Of a stretch of 42,184 nt of DNA, positions 30,888 through 39,841 are shown one piece after another (position 1 is the first letter of the stretch; each line of letters opens with the position of its first letter). Origin of the DNA: Bacteroidaceae bacterium. GTDB lineage: Bacteria; Bacteroidota; Bacteroidia; Bacteroidales; Bacteroidaceae. The notes below the pieces were generated by a model, which searched no databases, was not told where the DNA came from, and saw only the letters and a program-made list of their open reading frames with translations. The stretch is from assembly GCA_902362595.1 (NCBI GenBank), contig CABIXF010000035.1, positions 1 to 42,184 of the forward strand. Reading direction: 5' to 3'. The position numbers and the translations under genes were made by a program.

Positions 30888-31556
30888 ATGCCACAAGAAC
30901 TCATACACTCCTGCCCCGAACTGATTGAGTACATCCGTCAGGTGGGGATGCTACCCCTGCTCTCCATGGGCATTGCGGGCTGGTCGGCCGAGAAAGTGAC
31001 CGACGAAGACTGCCAGTACACCCAGTTGCCCGACGGCGGTTGGGAATGGCCGCTCTGGGAATGGAAAGGCGCCATCCTGCAAGAAAGCGGTTGCGCCTAC
31101 GGCAAGTTTTTCAAGGGAAAAGCCGCGTTCATCAGCCGCGAATGGTGGCCCGATTTCTGCAACTACCGGCGGAGCCTCTTCCCCTATCCGGAAGAAGGGA
31201 GCATCGAAGAAACGATTCTCGACGTACTGAAAATTGAGGGACACCAGATTACCCGGAAACTGCGGACTTCCTGCGGTTTCACGGGACCGAAGATGCGGAG
31301 CCGTTTCGATGCCTATATCACGCGGCTGCAGATGGCCGGCTACATCGTGACGGAGGATTTTGTCTATCCACGCGACCGCCATGGACGGGAATATGGCTGG
31401 GGATGGTCGCTGCTCACCACGCCCGAAGTTCTCTTCGGACGGGAAGCCTGCCACCCGGACCGCACCCCACAGGAGTCGCGTGAAAGACTGCTCGGACAGT
31501 TGCGGAAAGTCCTGCCCCAGGAATCGGAAAAGACGTTGGAGGCACTGCTGAAATAA
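30888..31556 (+). CDS. AlkZ-related protein (winged-helix DNA-glycosylase-like)
   Basis: A 222-residue protein resembling a Bacteroidetes family annotated as AlkZ-related. Conserved-looking blocks: GGWEWPLWEWKGAILQ near 47, AFISREWWPDFCNYRR near 79, and RLQMAGYIVTEDFVYPRD near 145 (winged-helix-like, as in AlkZ/YcaQ DNA cross-link glycosylases). It is shorter than AlkZ itself, so the catalytic motif may be missing and the activity is uncertain. GC content is high, unlike the three genes before it (29 bases away), so it is likely a resident host gene beside which accessory genes were inserted. It converges on the SIR2 gene with a 54-base gap. Confidence 0.75.
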   Translation: MPQELIHSCPELIEYIRQVGMLPLLSMGIAGWSAEKVTDEDCQYTQLPDGGWEWPLWEWKGAILQESGCAYGKFFKGKAAFISREWWPDFCNYRRSLFPYPEEGSIEETILDVLKIEGHQITRKLRTSCGFTGPKMRSRFDAYITRLQMAGYIVTEDFVYPRDRHGREYGWGWSLLTTPEVLFGREACHPDRTPQESRERLLGQLRKVLPQESEKTLEALLK

Positions 31557-31610
31557 GGCCCAAATGCGGACTTAAAATGCAGGCCTCCTCCCTGAAAGGG
31601 ATTCATCCTA

Positions 31611-34600
31611 CTAATATCTGGGGTTATACTTTTCCCAAAATGGAGATTTCCCATTCCACAGACGATACAGACCATATAATTTTATCAGTTCCTGCTCCAC
31701 GATATTCTTTTCTGCATAGGGAAGGTCCCATTTCTTTTCTTGTTTTCCATCGAAATAAGGCTCGTAGATGTTAAGGATATTGCCTAGTAGAGGCTTGAAG
31801 AGTCTTTTCTCAAACTCCTCTCTATATCCTTCCAAGGCCCATCTAAGGTGTATAAGACAGCTGTTCAGGTACAAGGAATCACGCATCAATACTTTACTGA
31901 AAAGCAGCAAATATTCATGCTTATAGGATGAGACTCCATCTTGTATGACTTCATTTTCCAACCAGGCCAATGCCTTTCCAGTCTTCTTGTCGTCCACGAA
32001 GAGAGACAGCAAGTCGTTTCCTCCTCTTTCCTTGTTCACCACACCGAGCACATTACGTTTCGTAAGGTTATAATCTTTCCTCTCCCTTTGAAGCACCTCC
32101 TGGTTCTGCAAGATGAAAGACTGCATGCGAGTAAGGATGAAAGTCCAGTTGCCCATAAACTCCCACATTTCCGTGTCTCTCCATTTGCCCATAGCTGCCT
32201 CAATATCCTTGCAGGCCTTTTGCAGTTTCTCATAGATCTGCACAATCTCTTCATCACTGAAAGATATGTACTTCTGAACGGCATAAACATCCAGTGCGTG
32301 ACCTTTATAAGTAGAAATAGAACAATCACTATGAATGCCAGTCCGCCACAAAAGTGGTGAATGCAATAGGATATGCTTCAATTTGGCTTGCAGTCCGGGG
32401 TCATCCTCTACATAACGACATGCCGCCTCCAACAAGGTACCGTCTTCGTATATCTCATCGGGCAATGCCGACAGTTTTTTTATCAACTTGCTCCGGTCGA
32501 CCCATTTATCCATATTCATCAGCACATAAAAATGGGCAGGAGTATCTGCCACTTGCACCAAGTGATCGAGTTCCTTGCACTCTTCTTTATTGAGTTCAAG
32601 ATTTTGGCTAACCGCCACCAGGATACGATTATGAAAATCATTTATTTTCTTCCGAAGCTTCAAGACAGAGAGCAGGATTTTATGCTTGAGACCCTCTTTA
32701 TTTACCCGTGCGGCTCCTGTCACAATGAGGTTCTGCATCTCATTGAATTGCATGTTTCCGGCCTCCATATCCTTTAGGTTCAACTGAACAAAAACTTGTT
32801 CGAATAAATCTTCCCATTCTTTTGCTGCTACCGCCTTCATAAATACAGGAGCCACAATATAGATGGCATTGCATACATTAGCAGGGCATTCTTTATCTTG
32901 CAACGCTCTCAGCATCAGGCGCAGCAACTCCGGCAGCTGGACATACAACTTAAAAGAATAGATATAATCCTGGGCAACCTTCAGCAAGAAATCTCTTGAG
33001 TTTCCATACAACAAAGAAAAGAACAAACAAGGATAGGGATATTCCTCATATAAGTTTTCGCATATCATCTGCCATTTTTCCTTTTCCATCAAATGTACAT
33101 TTCCTGATACGCTTGGCACACCCAGTTCCAAGAAGATATGGAGCACCTTAAGCGAGTTCATCTTCGCCACATCGTAGGAATCGAAACATACCGTATGCCT
33201 CAAATTGCCATACGGCTGACCCGACGTATAAGTCCGGCTCTCATTCAAAAGGTTTTCTATCAGCGTGCCCACCTTGATCAGCCGCGGATTGTGTCGCTCC
33301 AAAGCCTCTATCTTCCCTTGCAAATCTCCGTAGAAGCTCATATTCCCGTTTTTCCCTTGAACCCGTCCTCTTATCAGGGGAAGAATATCAATCGCAAATC
33401 GATAATCCTGCAAGCACTTGAAATTCTCCCGGCTTATCAGTCGGGTTATCGCATCGGCATCGGTCTCTGGGCCTAATACAGAACGCAATAAATGATAACG
33501 CATTTTATTCAGTCCAGACTCCGGGTTCCATCCGTCCATCAAGATTTTCACTTTACTGAAGTAAAGATGAAACAAGTTGCTCAATACGGTTTCATAAGTT
33601 GTATCCTCATTCTGAAGGTCATACAATAACCGGCCCCCCATACACCGTGCCCGTAAAGCCAGCAGATGATACTGTTCTTTCAGTTCCGCTCCCTGTCTTG
33701 CCATCAGGCCTGTCTGCTTAATCGACAAGACGGAATCTACGGGAATCGATTCCCCTCTTATCGCAGCATATATCAGTTTTGCACACAAGGGCAAATCCAT
33801 CTGCCCCTCCAATAATTCATCCACATGCGAAAGTACATGAAGGCGGTGATAATGACTGATTCCCTGTTGCTCAGGAATCCGATTGTATGCCGACAGCCTG
33901 TAAGTCTCCTCGACTTTTTTCACAAAATCATCGTCTGCCCGAAGAATGTCATCCAATTTTACGGGCATTGACTTCCAGTTCTCCTCATATCGTTCATACC
34001 GTTCTTTATCCCGACTCATATATTCCAAGAAGGCATCCACCCGTTCCTGGTCAGACGTGGCATCCGGGAAGAACTCAAACAAGTTCACAATCTCTATGTA
34101 GTGATTCTGAAGGAGCAACTGCTTATCCTCGCCAAGCGGCGCAGCTCCGGAATGGATGAAATAAATGGAACGTGCACGACCGGCTGAAGGCAATGCCCCC
34201 TTGTCCAGGATGTCTTTCACCCAGTCTATCCATGCCATAAAGTTAGGGTCATCGCCCGAGAAACCTATCAGGCAAAAGGCTCCTTTGAGCAACGAGATTC
34301 TCATCAAGTTGACGAATGCCTCATGTTTCCGCGGATAATCGCGATAATCTTCTGCCGTAATGACATACTGCATGTGTCTATCCCCGTCAAACCCATACGG
34401 CACATGGGAGCCTGTACGCAGATTTCCATGCAGCTTATAAATATTCTTCCCGCCTTCCGTCAATGAAATCTGGTAAGAATCTGTAATCAGCTGATAAGTA
34501 TCCGCACGACGCTCCTTATAAAAGCCAACCAGACTTTCTTGCCGGACAATTTCCTGCTCAATCACCTTTAGATTCTGCTGATACAGCCTGCCGGCATCAT

Positions 34601-35264
34601 CCCACTCATCTTTTTTAAACGGAACCAATGCCAGCCCGCAATCCGCTATCAGCGACTCTATCGAGCGACAGACGGAAGCCAATTCTGTAGTGCATCCCGC
34701 CTCCAGTTTCCGTTCAAATTCACAATACAAACCCTTGTATTGCTCCAGGAGGAATTTATATCGATTCACTTCCTGCACCGCCTTTTCTTGCTTCTGCGAC
34801 CATTCTTCCGCCACATCCACACCTGCCAGGATATCCAATGCATTGTCATAGTTGAACGTAAAGATGTGTTTCACCCCTAATCCCAGCAACTTCTTATGGC
34901 ATCCCAAATAAAGCTTGTCGTCAATCAGGTTGTCACCCAGAAACAGGCCATATTCTCCGTTGCCGGATGACTTAAGATAGGGCATCCGCTTCTCGATATA
35001 CAAATCCATCGCCTCATGGTAGCCTTTGCGGCGTACGTATTCCGAGGCGATTTCAAGATACCCTTTTTCGGCAATAATTCTTTGAACCTCCCGTTCCTGC
35101 AATTCTTTCTTCCCGCCTGCACACGCAGGATACAACTCTCCGACTAAGGGCTTGAGCAAATCTCCCCACAAAGGGAATTTGGTAGAAATATTTGTACTGA
35201 AACCAGCCCCTATAATAAAGGAGAGAGTTCCATCCTCAATATGTCTGTGAATGTGATCTAGCAT
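31611..35264 (-). CDS. Large SIR2-domain protein, likely defence-associated sirtuin (NADase)
   Basis: A 1217-residue protein. The N-terminal SIR2-like domain has all the expected NAD-binding parts: IIGAGFSTN (residues 17-25), FTFNYDNALD (135-144, with the catalytic-type asparagine), YKLHGNLRTG (276-285, with the histidine) and LIGFSGDDPNF (332-342). The remaining 800 or more residues are helical and contain no motif I can name; they probably form a repeat scaffold that senses infection. Large SIR2 proteins of this build (DSR1, DSR2) deplete NAD+ when a phage protein binds and so stop phage growth. Which subtype this is cannot be told. It is a single gene with its own promoter, and composition is intermediate. 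Confidence 0.85.
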   Translation of the reverse strand: MLDHIHRHIEDGTLSFIIGAGFSTNISTKFPLWGDLLKPLVGELYPACAGGKKELQEREVQRIIAEKGYLEIASEYVRRKGYHEAMDLYIEKRMPYLKSSGNGEYGLFLGDNLIDDKLYLGCHKKLLGLGVKHIFTFNYDNALDILAGVDVAEEWSQKQEKAVQEVNRYKFLLEQYKGLYCEFERKLEAGCTTELASVCRSIESLIADCGLALVPFKKDEWDDAGRLYQQNLKVIEQEIVRQESLVGFYKERRADTYQLITDSYQISLTEGGKNIYKLHGNLRTGSHVPYGFDGDRHMQYVITAEDYRDYPRKHEAFVNLMRISLLKGAFCLIGFSGDDPNFMAWIDWVKDILDKGALPSAGRARSIYFIHSGAAPLGEDKQLLLQNHYIEIVNLFEFFPDATSDQERVDAFLEYMSRDKERYERYEENWKSMPVKLDDILRADDDFVKKVEETYRLSAYNRIPEQQGISHYHRLHVLSHVDELLEGQMDLPLCAKLIYAAIRGESIPVDSVLSIKQTGLMARQGAELKEQYHLLALRARCMGGRLLYDLQNEDTTYETVLSNLFHLYFSKVKILMDGWNPESGLNKMRYHLLRSVLGPETDADAITRLISRENFKCLQDYRFAIDILPLIRGRVQGKNGNMSFYGDLQGKIEALERHNPRLIKVGTLIENLLNESRTYTSGQPYGNLRHTVCFDSYDVAKMNSLKVLHIFLELGVPSVSGNVHLMEKEKWQMICENLYEEYPYPCLFFSLLYGNSRDFLLKVAQDYIYSFKLYVQLPELLRLMLRALQDKECPANVCNAIYIVAPVFMKAVAAKEWEDLFEQVFVQLNLKDMEAGNMQFNEMQNLIVTGAARVNKEGLKHKILLSVLKLRKKINDFHNRILVAVSQNLELNKEECKELDHLVQVADTPAHFYVLMNMDKWVDRSKLIKKLSALPDEIYEDGTLLEAACRYVEDDPGLQAKLKHILLHSPLLWRTGIHSDCSISTYKGHALDVYAVQKYISFSDEEIVQIYEKLQKACKDIEAAMGKWRDTEMWEFMGNWTFILTRMQSFILQNQEVLQRERKDYNLTKRNVLGVVNKERGGNDLLSLFVDDKKTGKALAWLENEVIQDGVSSYKHEYLLLFSKVLMRDSLYLNSCLIHLRWALEGYREEFEKRLFKPLLGNILNIYEPYFDGKQEKKWDLPYAEKNIVEQELIKLYGLYRLWNGKSPFWEKYNPRY

Positions 35265-35296
35265 CGTTGAATTCTGTTTAAAAATTTATTATTACA

Positions 35297-35304
35297 CAAA
35301 AGTA
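35297..35304 (-). promoter_or_regulatory. -7 box of the SIR2 gene
   Basis: Minus strand TACTTTTG, a full TAnnTTTG match, 33 bases before the ATG at 35264. No clear -33, so expression may be low. Confidence 0.5.
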
Positions 35305-35357
35305 AGGAAATAAATTCAACTAGCTAATAAAATCCGGTATATATAAAGAATTTCTCT

Positions 35358-36266
35358 TTACAGGAACATCGTCAGCAGCGGGATACTCAGCACGGAGAGC
35401 AAGGTGGTGAGGAAGGTGCCCTCGGCCATGATGACCTCCCCCTTCTGGTACTGGATGCAGAACAGGGTGCCGTACGAAGCCACGGGCATGGCGGCCAGCA
35501 CCACGTTGATATTGGCGATGGTCTCGTCCACCTGACAGAGGCGGGAAAGGTAGAGAATCAGCAAGGGAACGAGCAGCAGACGCAGGGCCGCCATCAGGTA
35601 GATGGCCGTGTTGCCGAACATCCGGCGGATAGGCACCTGGGCGATGGAGGAGCCGATGATGAGCAGGGCGGCAGGTACGGTGACATTACCCAGCAGCACG
35701 AACGGGGTACTGATGACGCGGGGAGGCACCCATCCCGTCACCACAATCAGGATGGAGAGGTACGAGGCAATCATCGCCGGACAATAGAGCGTGCGCCAGT
35801 CGAAGCGCATCTTGCCCTCGCCGCCCGAGATGAAGAGGGTGCCGAACACGAAAATCAGCAGTGTGCTGGGGAAGTTGAGGATGCTGGCGTAGAACACCGC
35901 ACTGGCGCCGAAGATGGAGGCCACGATGGGATAGCCGATGAAGCCCACGTTGCCGAAAGCCAGCATGAAACTGTAGATGCCACGGTCGGCCACCTTGACG
36001 GGCAGGTAGCGCGGAAGCAGGAAAGCCAGTCCAATCAGTACCACATAGGTAGCGAACCCCACCACGAGCAGCGGCAGAATCAGTCCCTTGTCCGGGAGCG
36101 TGTCGCCCATCACCGACGAAAGTATCAGACTGGGGCATGTCACGTTGATGACCAGTCCCGAAAGTTTGCGGTCGAAATCCGCATCCATCATTTTCTTCTT
36201 GCTCAAATAATAACCGACGATTACCAGGATGAACAGGATAATCATCTGCGTCACGATTGCATCCAT
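35358..36266 (-). CDS. AEC (auxin efflux carrier) family transporter
   Basis: A 302-residue inner-membrane protein with about ten hydrophobic segments. Family blocks: the first helix ILFILVIVGYYLSKKKMM, INVTCPSLILSSVM near residue 42, and YSFMLAFGNVGFIGYPIVASIFG near 102 (the N-x-G-F-x-G-x-P motif of the family). The C-terminal half repeats the pattern, with NVTVPAALLIIGSSIAQ and VLAAMPVASYGTLFCIQYQ. Bacterial AEC proteins carry malonate, malate or other organic anions; substrate unknown here. The ATG at 36266 is preferred to 36350 because the longer reading adds a non-helical tail that crosses the promoter. Single gene, divergent from the DUF4186 gene. Confidence 0.88.
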   Translation of the reverse strand: MDAIVTQMIILFILVIVGYYLSKKKMMDADFDRKLSGLVINVTCPSLILSSVMGDTLPDKGLILPLLVVGFATYVVLIGLAFLLPRYLPVKVADRGIYSFMLAFGNVGFIGYPIVASIFGASAVFYASILNFPSTLLIFVFGTLFISGGEGKMRFDWRTLYCPAMIASYLSILIVVTGWVPPRVISTPFVLLGNVTVPAALLIIGSSIAQVPIRRMFGNTAIYLMAALRLLLVPLLILYLSRLCQVDETIANINVVLAAMPVASYGTLFCIQYQKGEVIMAEGTFLTTLLSVLSIPLLTMFL

Positions 36267-36295
36267 TGTGTTGTGCTCTATCTTAAAAAACGGTG

Positions 36296-36303
36296 CAAAG
36301 ATA
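36296..36303 (-). promoter_or_regulatory. -7 box of the AEC transporter gene
   Basis: Minus strand TATCTTTG, a full TAnnTTTG match 30 bases before the ATG at 36266. Confidence 0.5.
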
Positions 36304-36403
36304 CGGATTATCGACATCGGGTATTCACCCGCACAAAAGTTTTTCATCACACGAAACAGGAAAATGCGTATCTTTACCCCACGAATTCAAAGCAAGCATA
36401 CAA

Positions 36404-36829
36404 ATGAACAGTCTTTTTCCAGATTTGTTTGACGAGGGGAAAACTCCGGAAGCACCTGCCGCCGCGCAGCCGACGCCGGAATACGACCTCACCGACCTTT
36501 TTGAACGGCTTTCCCACTCCCCGTTCCGAAGCCGGTTCCGCTTGAAACCGGCCGACATCGCCTACATCCGCGAGAAAGGAATGGATACCATCCGGCAACA
36601 TGCCGCCGATTTCGTACGCAAGCGGCTGGCTCCGGCTGTCATCCCGAACGACGGAAAACAGACGCCCATGCGGGGGCATCCGGTCTTCATCGCCCAGCAT
36701 GCCACGGGCTGCTGTTGCCGGGGATGCTTCGCCAAGTGGCATCATATTCCGGCAGGCCGCCCTCTCACACCCGAAGAGCAGCGCTATGCCGTGTCCGTAC
36801 TGATGAAATGGATAGAACAATTTACCTAA
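36404..36829 (+). CDS. DUF4186 protein
   Basis: A 141-residue protein of the DUF4186 family. The family pattern is plain in the second half: IREKGMDTIRQHAADFVRKR, NDGKQTPMRGHPVFIAQHAT and CCCRGCFAKWHHIP, with histidines and cysteines that could bind a metal. Function unknown. The ATG at 36404 is preferred to an upstream start at 36293 because the longer form would add low-complexity sequence overlapping the divergent promoter region; a TATCTTTA -7-like box lies 29 bases before it, at 36368-36375. The glutaredoxin-like gene follows by 13 bases and the alpha/beta hydrolase after it, so the three form a likely operon. Confidence 0.87.
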   Translation: MNSLFPDLFDEGKTPEAPAAAQPTPEYDLTDLFERLSHSPFRSRFRLKPADIAYIREKGMDTIRQHAADFVRKRLAPAVIPNDGKQTPMRGHPVFIAQHATGCCCRGCFAKWHHIPAGRPLTPEEQRYAVSVLMKWIEQFT

Positions 36830-36842
36830 AAACGATACCATC

Positions 36843-37142
36843 ATGATCAAGATTTATGGAATGGACACCTGTCCCGACTGCACCTACGTGGAAGCACAAG
36901 TGAAAGGCAACGACCGATACGAAATCATCGACATCGGGCAGCACGTGAAGAACCTCAAGGCTTTCCTCAAGCTCCGCGACCACTCGCCCGCATTCGACGA
37001 AGCCAAGCACATCGGTGCGGCGGGCATCCCCTGCTTCGTGCTGGAAGACGGCACCGTGACCCTCTGCCCGGAAGATGCGGGTCTGCATTCACGCCCTATT
37101 GAAGAAGGCGCCACTTGTAACCTGGATGGAAGCGGTTGTTGA
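36843..37142 (+). CDS. Glutaredoxin-like protein
   Basis: A 99-residue thioredoxin-fold protein without a signal. The active site CPDC is at residues 10-13 in MDTCPDCTYVEAQ, and the cis-proline is in AGIPCFVLEDG near residue 60. DIGQHVKNLKAFLKLRD follows the first half as in glutaredoxin-related proteins. It has two more cysteines at the C-terminus (CNLDGSGC), which could take part in disulfide exchange or metal binding. It sits between the DUF4186 and hydrolase genes; the hydrolase ATG begins 1 base after its stop. Confidence 0.87.
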   Translation: MIKIYGMDTCPDCTYVEAQVKGNDRYEIIDIGQHVKNLKAFLKLRDHSPAFDEAKHIGAAGIPCFVLEDGTVTLCPEDAGLHSRPIEEGATCNLDGSGC

Positions 37143-37143
37143 G

Positions 37144-37755
37144 ATGGAAGCACTGAAACTCATTTTTCTGCACGGGTTCTTTGCCTCGGGGGCTTGCATC
37201 CCCGCCCAGGCACTGAAGGAATGTATGGCGGAAAAGGCCCTCGTCCTGACACCCGACCTGCCGCTGCATCCGCAGGAGGCCCTCGCCTTTATCCGCCGGC
37301 TGTGCGAACAGGAGCAGCCCGACCTGCTGGTGGGCAACAGCAACGGGGCGTTTCTGGCGCAAATCGTGGCTTCCGAAAACGGTCTCCCGGCCCTGCTCGG
37401 CAACCCGTATTTCGAGATGACCCGTTTTCTGGCCGAACGCCTCGGTCCCCACGCGTATAAATCCCCGCGGGCAGACGGCCGTGCACATTTTGTCATCGAC
37501 CAGGCGCTGATAGACGAGTTTGCCGAGGTACAGCGCCACCAGTGGGACCATTGCACGCCGGAAGGCCGCGAACGCATCTGGGGCCTTTTCGGGGAGAACG
37601 ACCACCTGGCGCACTACGAACCGCTCTTCCTCACGCACTACACCCATGCCTTCCACTTCCCCGGACAGCACACGCCCACGGCAGAAGAAGTACGGATGTA
37701 TTATGTGCCGCTCATCGAGGAACTATGGAAAGCCCAGTCGCCGTCCAACCTCTGA
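37144..37755 (+). CDS. YqiA/YcfP-like alpha/beta hydrolase (UPF0227)
   Basis: A 203-residue, small alpha/beta hydrolase. FLHGFFASGA near the start is the oxyanion strand; LLVGNSNGAFLAQIVA near residue 58 holds the nucleophile serine in GNSNG; LFGENDHLAHYE near 158 carries the acid, and the histidine lies near FPGQHTPTAEE. E. coli YqiA is an esterase of this size and shape. The natural substrate is unknown. The ATG at 37144 is preferred to the frame start at 37075, which would overlap the glutaredoxin-like gene by 68 bases. Last gene of the DUF4186 operon. Confidence 0.87.
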   Translation: MEALKLIFLHGFFASGACIPAQALKECMAEKALVLTPDLPLHPQEALAFIRRLCEQEQPDLLVGNSNGAFLAQIVASENGLPALLGNPYFEMTRFLAERLGPHAYKSPRADGRAHFVIDQALIDEFAEVQRHQWDHCTPEGRERIWGLFGENDHLAHYEPLFLTHYTHAFHFPGQHTPTAEEVRMYYVPLIEELWKAQSPSNL

Positions 37756-37841
37756 AAACAAAAAAACCGGAAGAAGCACGTGCGAATATGTTCCGCCCGC
37801 CTCCTTCCGGATATATAAATCAAGATAAGAAGTTCAGCTAC

Positions 37842-38450
37842 TTATGCAACGGATTCTTCCTCCTCTTCCTCCACCAGGTTGCGATAGATGACAGCATTGC
37901 ATCCCAACCGGGCCACCATCAGCACGACAACCAGAATGAAAACCAGCAGAATGCCGATATGCGGAATCTTGAACAGAATCAACGCCAGAATGAGGAACAA
38001 GACATTCAATACAAATCCTACCCCAAAGATAGTCCACTTATAACCGTATGTAGCCCGGTTGCTGCGAATCATCGCTTCTCCCGGAGCCACCCCTTTGTCA
38101 AGCAGGATAAACAAAGCCAGCGACCATCCCAATGAGATAATCATGCCCGGAATAATGACGAAAAGCGAAGCCGGGAAAATGGCCATCCACATCATTCCCT
38201 TCAGGGTGAAATATTCCCCCATGTAGCGTCTGTACTTCGCATCGAAAATAAATAAAGGAGAAATGACTTTTCCCTTGCTGAGTTCAATGGGAATCGTACT
38301 CATGGCAATAGTCGTACCCACGTTCAGATACGGAATCCAAATGGTCACAAGCCACAAGACACTGGCCACCAATAAAGAAGCTAAATTTTTGATTCCGATA
38401 GCAATTCCTTCGGACAACACTCCCTGGAGTGTAATTCTTTGTGCATTCAT
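37842..38450 (-). CDS. Integral membrane protein of unknown function
   Basis: A 202-residue protein with about four to five hydrophobic segments: LASLLVASVLWLVTIWIPYL near 24, FPASLFVIIPGMIISLGWSLALFILL in the middle, then two segments from FGVGFVLNVLFLILALILF and ILLVFILVVVLMVARLG. The C-terminus is very acidic (LVEEEEEESVA). It resembles uncharacterised Bacteroidetes membrane proteins with DUF975-like layout, without a clear match. The ATG at 38450 is chosen since the longer frame to 38513 adds another hydrophobic run from an AT-rich leader. Single gene, converging on the hydrolase gene. Confidence 0.75.
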   Translation of the reverse strand: MNAQRITLQGVLSEGIAIGIKNLASLLVASVLWLVTIWIPYLNVGTTIAMSTIPIELSKGKVISPLFIFDAKYRRYMGEYFTLKGMMWMAIFPASLFVIIPGMIISLGWSLALFILLDKGVAPGEAMIRSNRATYGYKWTIFGVGFVLNVLFLILALILFKIPHIGILLVFILVVVLMVARLGCNAVIYRNLVEEEEEESVA

Positions 38451-38645
38451 AGTAATAAATAGATTAAAAAAAATTAATATGTCTTTCACCCAAATATATA
38501 CATAAAAAGACAAAAAACAACGTTCCAGCCCACTTTACTTTTCAATTTTTACATATATTATCATTTCAGCGTCGTTTATATTCCGCTTCTCCCATCCTGA
38601 AAATCCATGACAAGGCCCTACCATGCAGGCTTAGGTGACAATTTA

Positions 38646-38677
38646 TTTGGGCAGTAAGCAGAAGAAACGTAATTTTG
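38646..38677 (+). promoter_or_regulatory. Strong Bacteroidetes promoter of the glycerate kinase gene
   Basis: TTTG at 38646-38649, a 20-bp spacer, then TAATTTTG at 38670-38677: a full match to the consensus. Transcription would start near 38684, 26 bases before the ATG. Confidence 0.75.
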
Positions 38678-38709
38678 CAGTCAGTATCGTCCTACTGAAT
38701 TACAAACCT

Positions 38710-39798
38710 ATGCAAATCTTACTTGCCCTCGACTCTTTCAAAGGCTGCCTCTCTTCGGAAGAGGTGGAAGCCGCTTTCTCGCATGCCCTGACTGCCCGCG
38801 GTGCAGAAGTACGTGCCCTCCCGATGTCCGACGGAGGCGAAGGCATGCTGCAAGCCTTTATCGCCGCCCTGCACGGGCAAATACAAGAAGTAGAAGTACA
38901 CGACCCGCTGATGCGCCCCGTCACCGCCCGCTACGGCCTTGCGCCCGACGGAACCGCCGTCATCGAAACTGCACAAGCCTGCGGACTGACCCGGATGACC
39001 GCCGAAGAGCGTAACCCACTGGTGGCCACTACCTACGGAGTGGGTGAACTCGTAGCTCACGCCGCACGCCACGGATGCCGTCGCTTTATCATCGGACTGG
39101 GCGGAAGCGGCACGAGCGATGCCGGAAGAGGGATGCTTCAAGGGCTGACCGACTCTCTGGCGCCGGGCGGAACGATAGAACAGGTACTGCACGGGGCACT
39201 CTCCGGATGCCGCTTCATCCTGGCCAGTGACGTACGCAACCCGCTCTACGGAGCGGAAGGAGCGGCTCACGTGTTTGCCCCGCAGAAGGGAGCCACGCCG
39301 GAAATGGTGGAAGAGCTGGACCGCCGCGCCCGTCAGTTTGCCGAAGAATCGGCCCGTCGCATGGGCAGAGACGCTTCCTCCCAGCCGGGTGCCGGAGCCG
39401 CCGGGGGACTGGGGTACGCTTTCCTGCAATACCTTCAGGCCACCACGCAATCGGGTGCCGACCTCCTGCTCGACCTCTGCGATTTCGATGCCCTCCTTCC
39501 CCACACCGACCTGGTCCTCACCGGCGAAGGCCGTGCCGACCGTCAGACCCTCATGGGCAAGTTGCCAGAACGGGTGATGCGCCGCGCACAAACTCACCAC
39601 GTCCCCACCTGGCTGGTGGCCGGACAAGCCCTCGATGCCGAACCGCTGCTCCAGGCCGGATTCAGTCGCGTGGACAGCCTCACGCCCGACGGCATGCCTC
39701 TTGAAGAAGCCATCCGTCCGGAAGTCGCCCGGGAGAATATTGGAAGGTGGGTGGAAAGGAACTTCCCACTTAACCAAGCAAATATCCCAACTGAGTAA
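38710..39798 (+). CDS. Glycerate kinase (GlxK/GarK family)
   Basis: A 362-residue kinase that makes 2-phosphoglycerate (or 3-phosphoglycerate) from D-glycerate and ATP. Family motifs: LALDSFKGCLSSEEVEAAF at the start, ALPMSDGGEGMLQAF near 38, GLGGSGTSDAGRGMLQGL near 132, GAGAAGGLGYAFLQYL near 230, and LVLTGEGRADRQTLMGKLP near 268. Length is normal. The ATG at 38710 begins the first strand and fits the promoter; the frame from 38635 crosses the promoter. It is a single gene, feeding glycerate into lower glycolysis in the cytosol. Confidence 0.94.
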   Translation: MQILLALDSFKGCLSSEEVEAAFSHALTARGAEVRALPMSDGGEGMLQAFIAALHGQIQEVEVHDPLMRPVTARYGLAPDGTAVIETAQACGLTRMTAEERNPLVATTYGVGELVAHAARHGCRRFIIGLGGSGTSDAGRGMLQGLTDSLAPGGTIEQVLHGALSGCRFILASDVRNPLYGAEGAAHVFAPQKGATPEMVEELDRRARQFAEESARRMGRDASSQPGAGAAGGLGYAFLQYLQATTQSGADLLLDLCDFDALLPHTDLVLTGEGRADRQTLMGKLPERVMRRAQTHHVPTWLVAGQALDAEPLLQAGFSRVDSLTPDGMPLEEAIRPEVARENIGRWVERNFPLNQANIPTE

Positions 39799-39841
39799 TG
39801 ATCAATAGGAAAATAAACGACAAAATTTACACAGAATAAAA

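Noticed and set aside
37767..37810. Terminator between the hydrolase and the membrane protein gene
   Set aside because: CCGGAAG and CTTCCGG can pair, but the loop is about 30 bases and no good T run follows.
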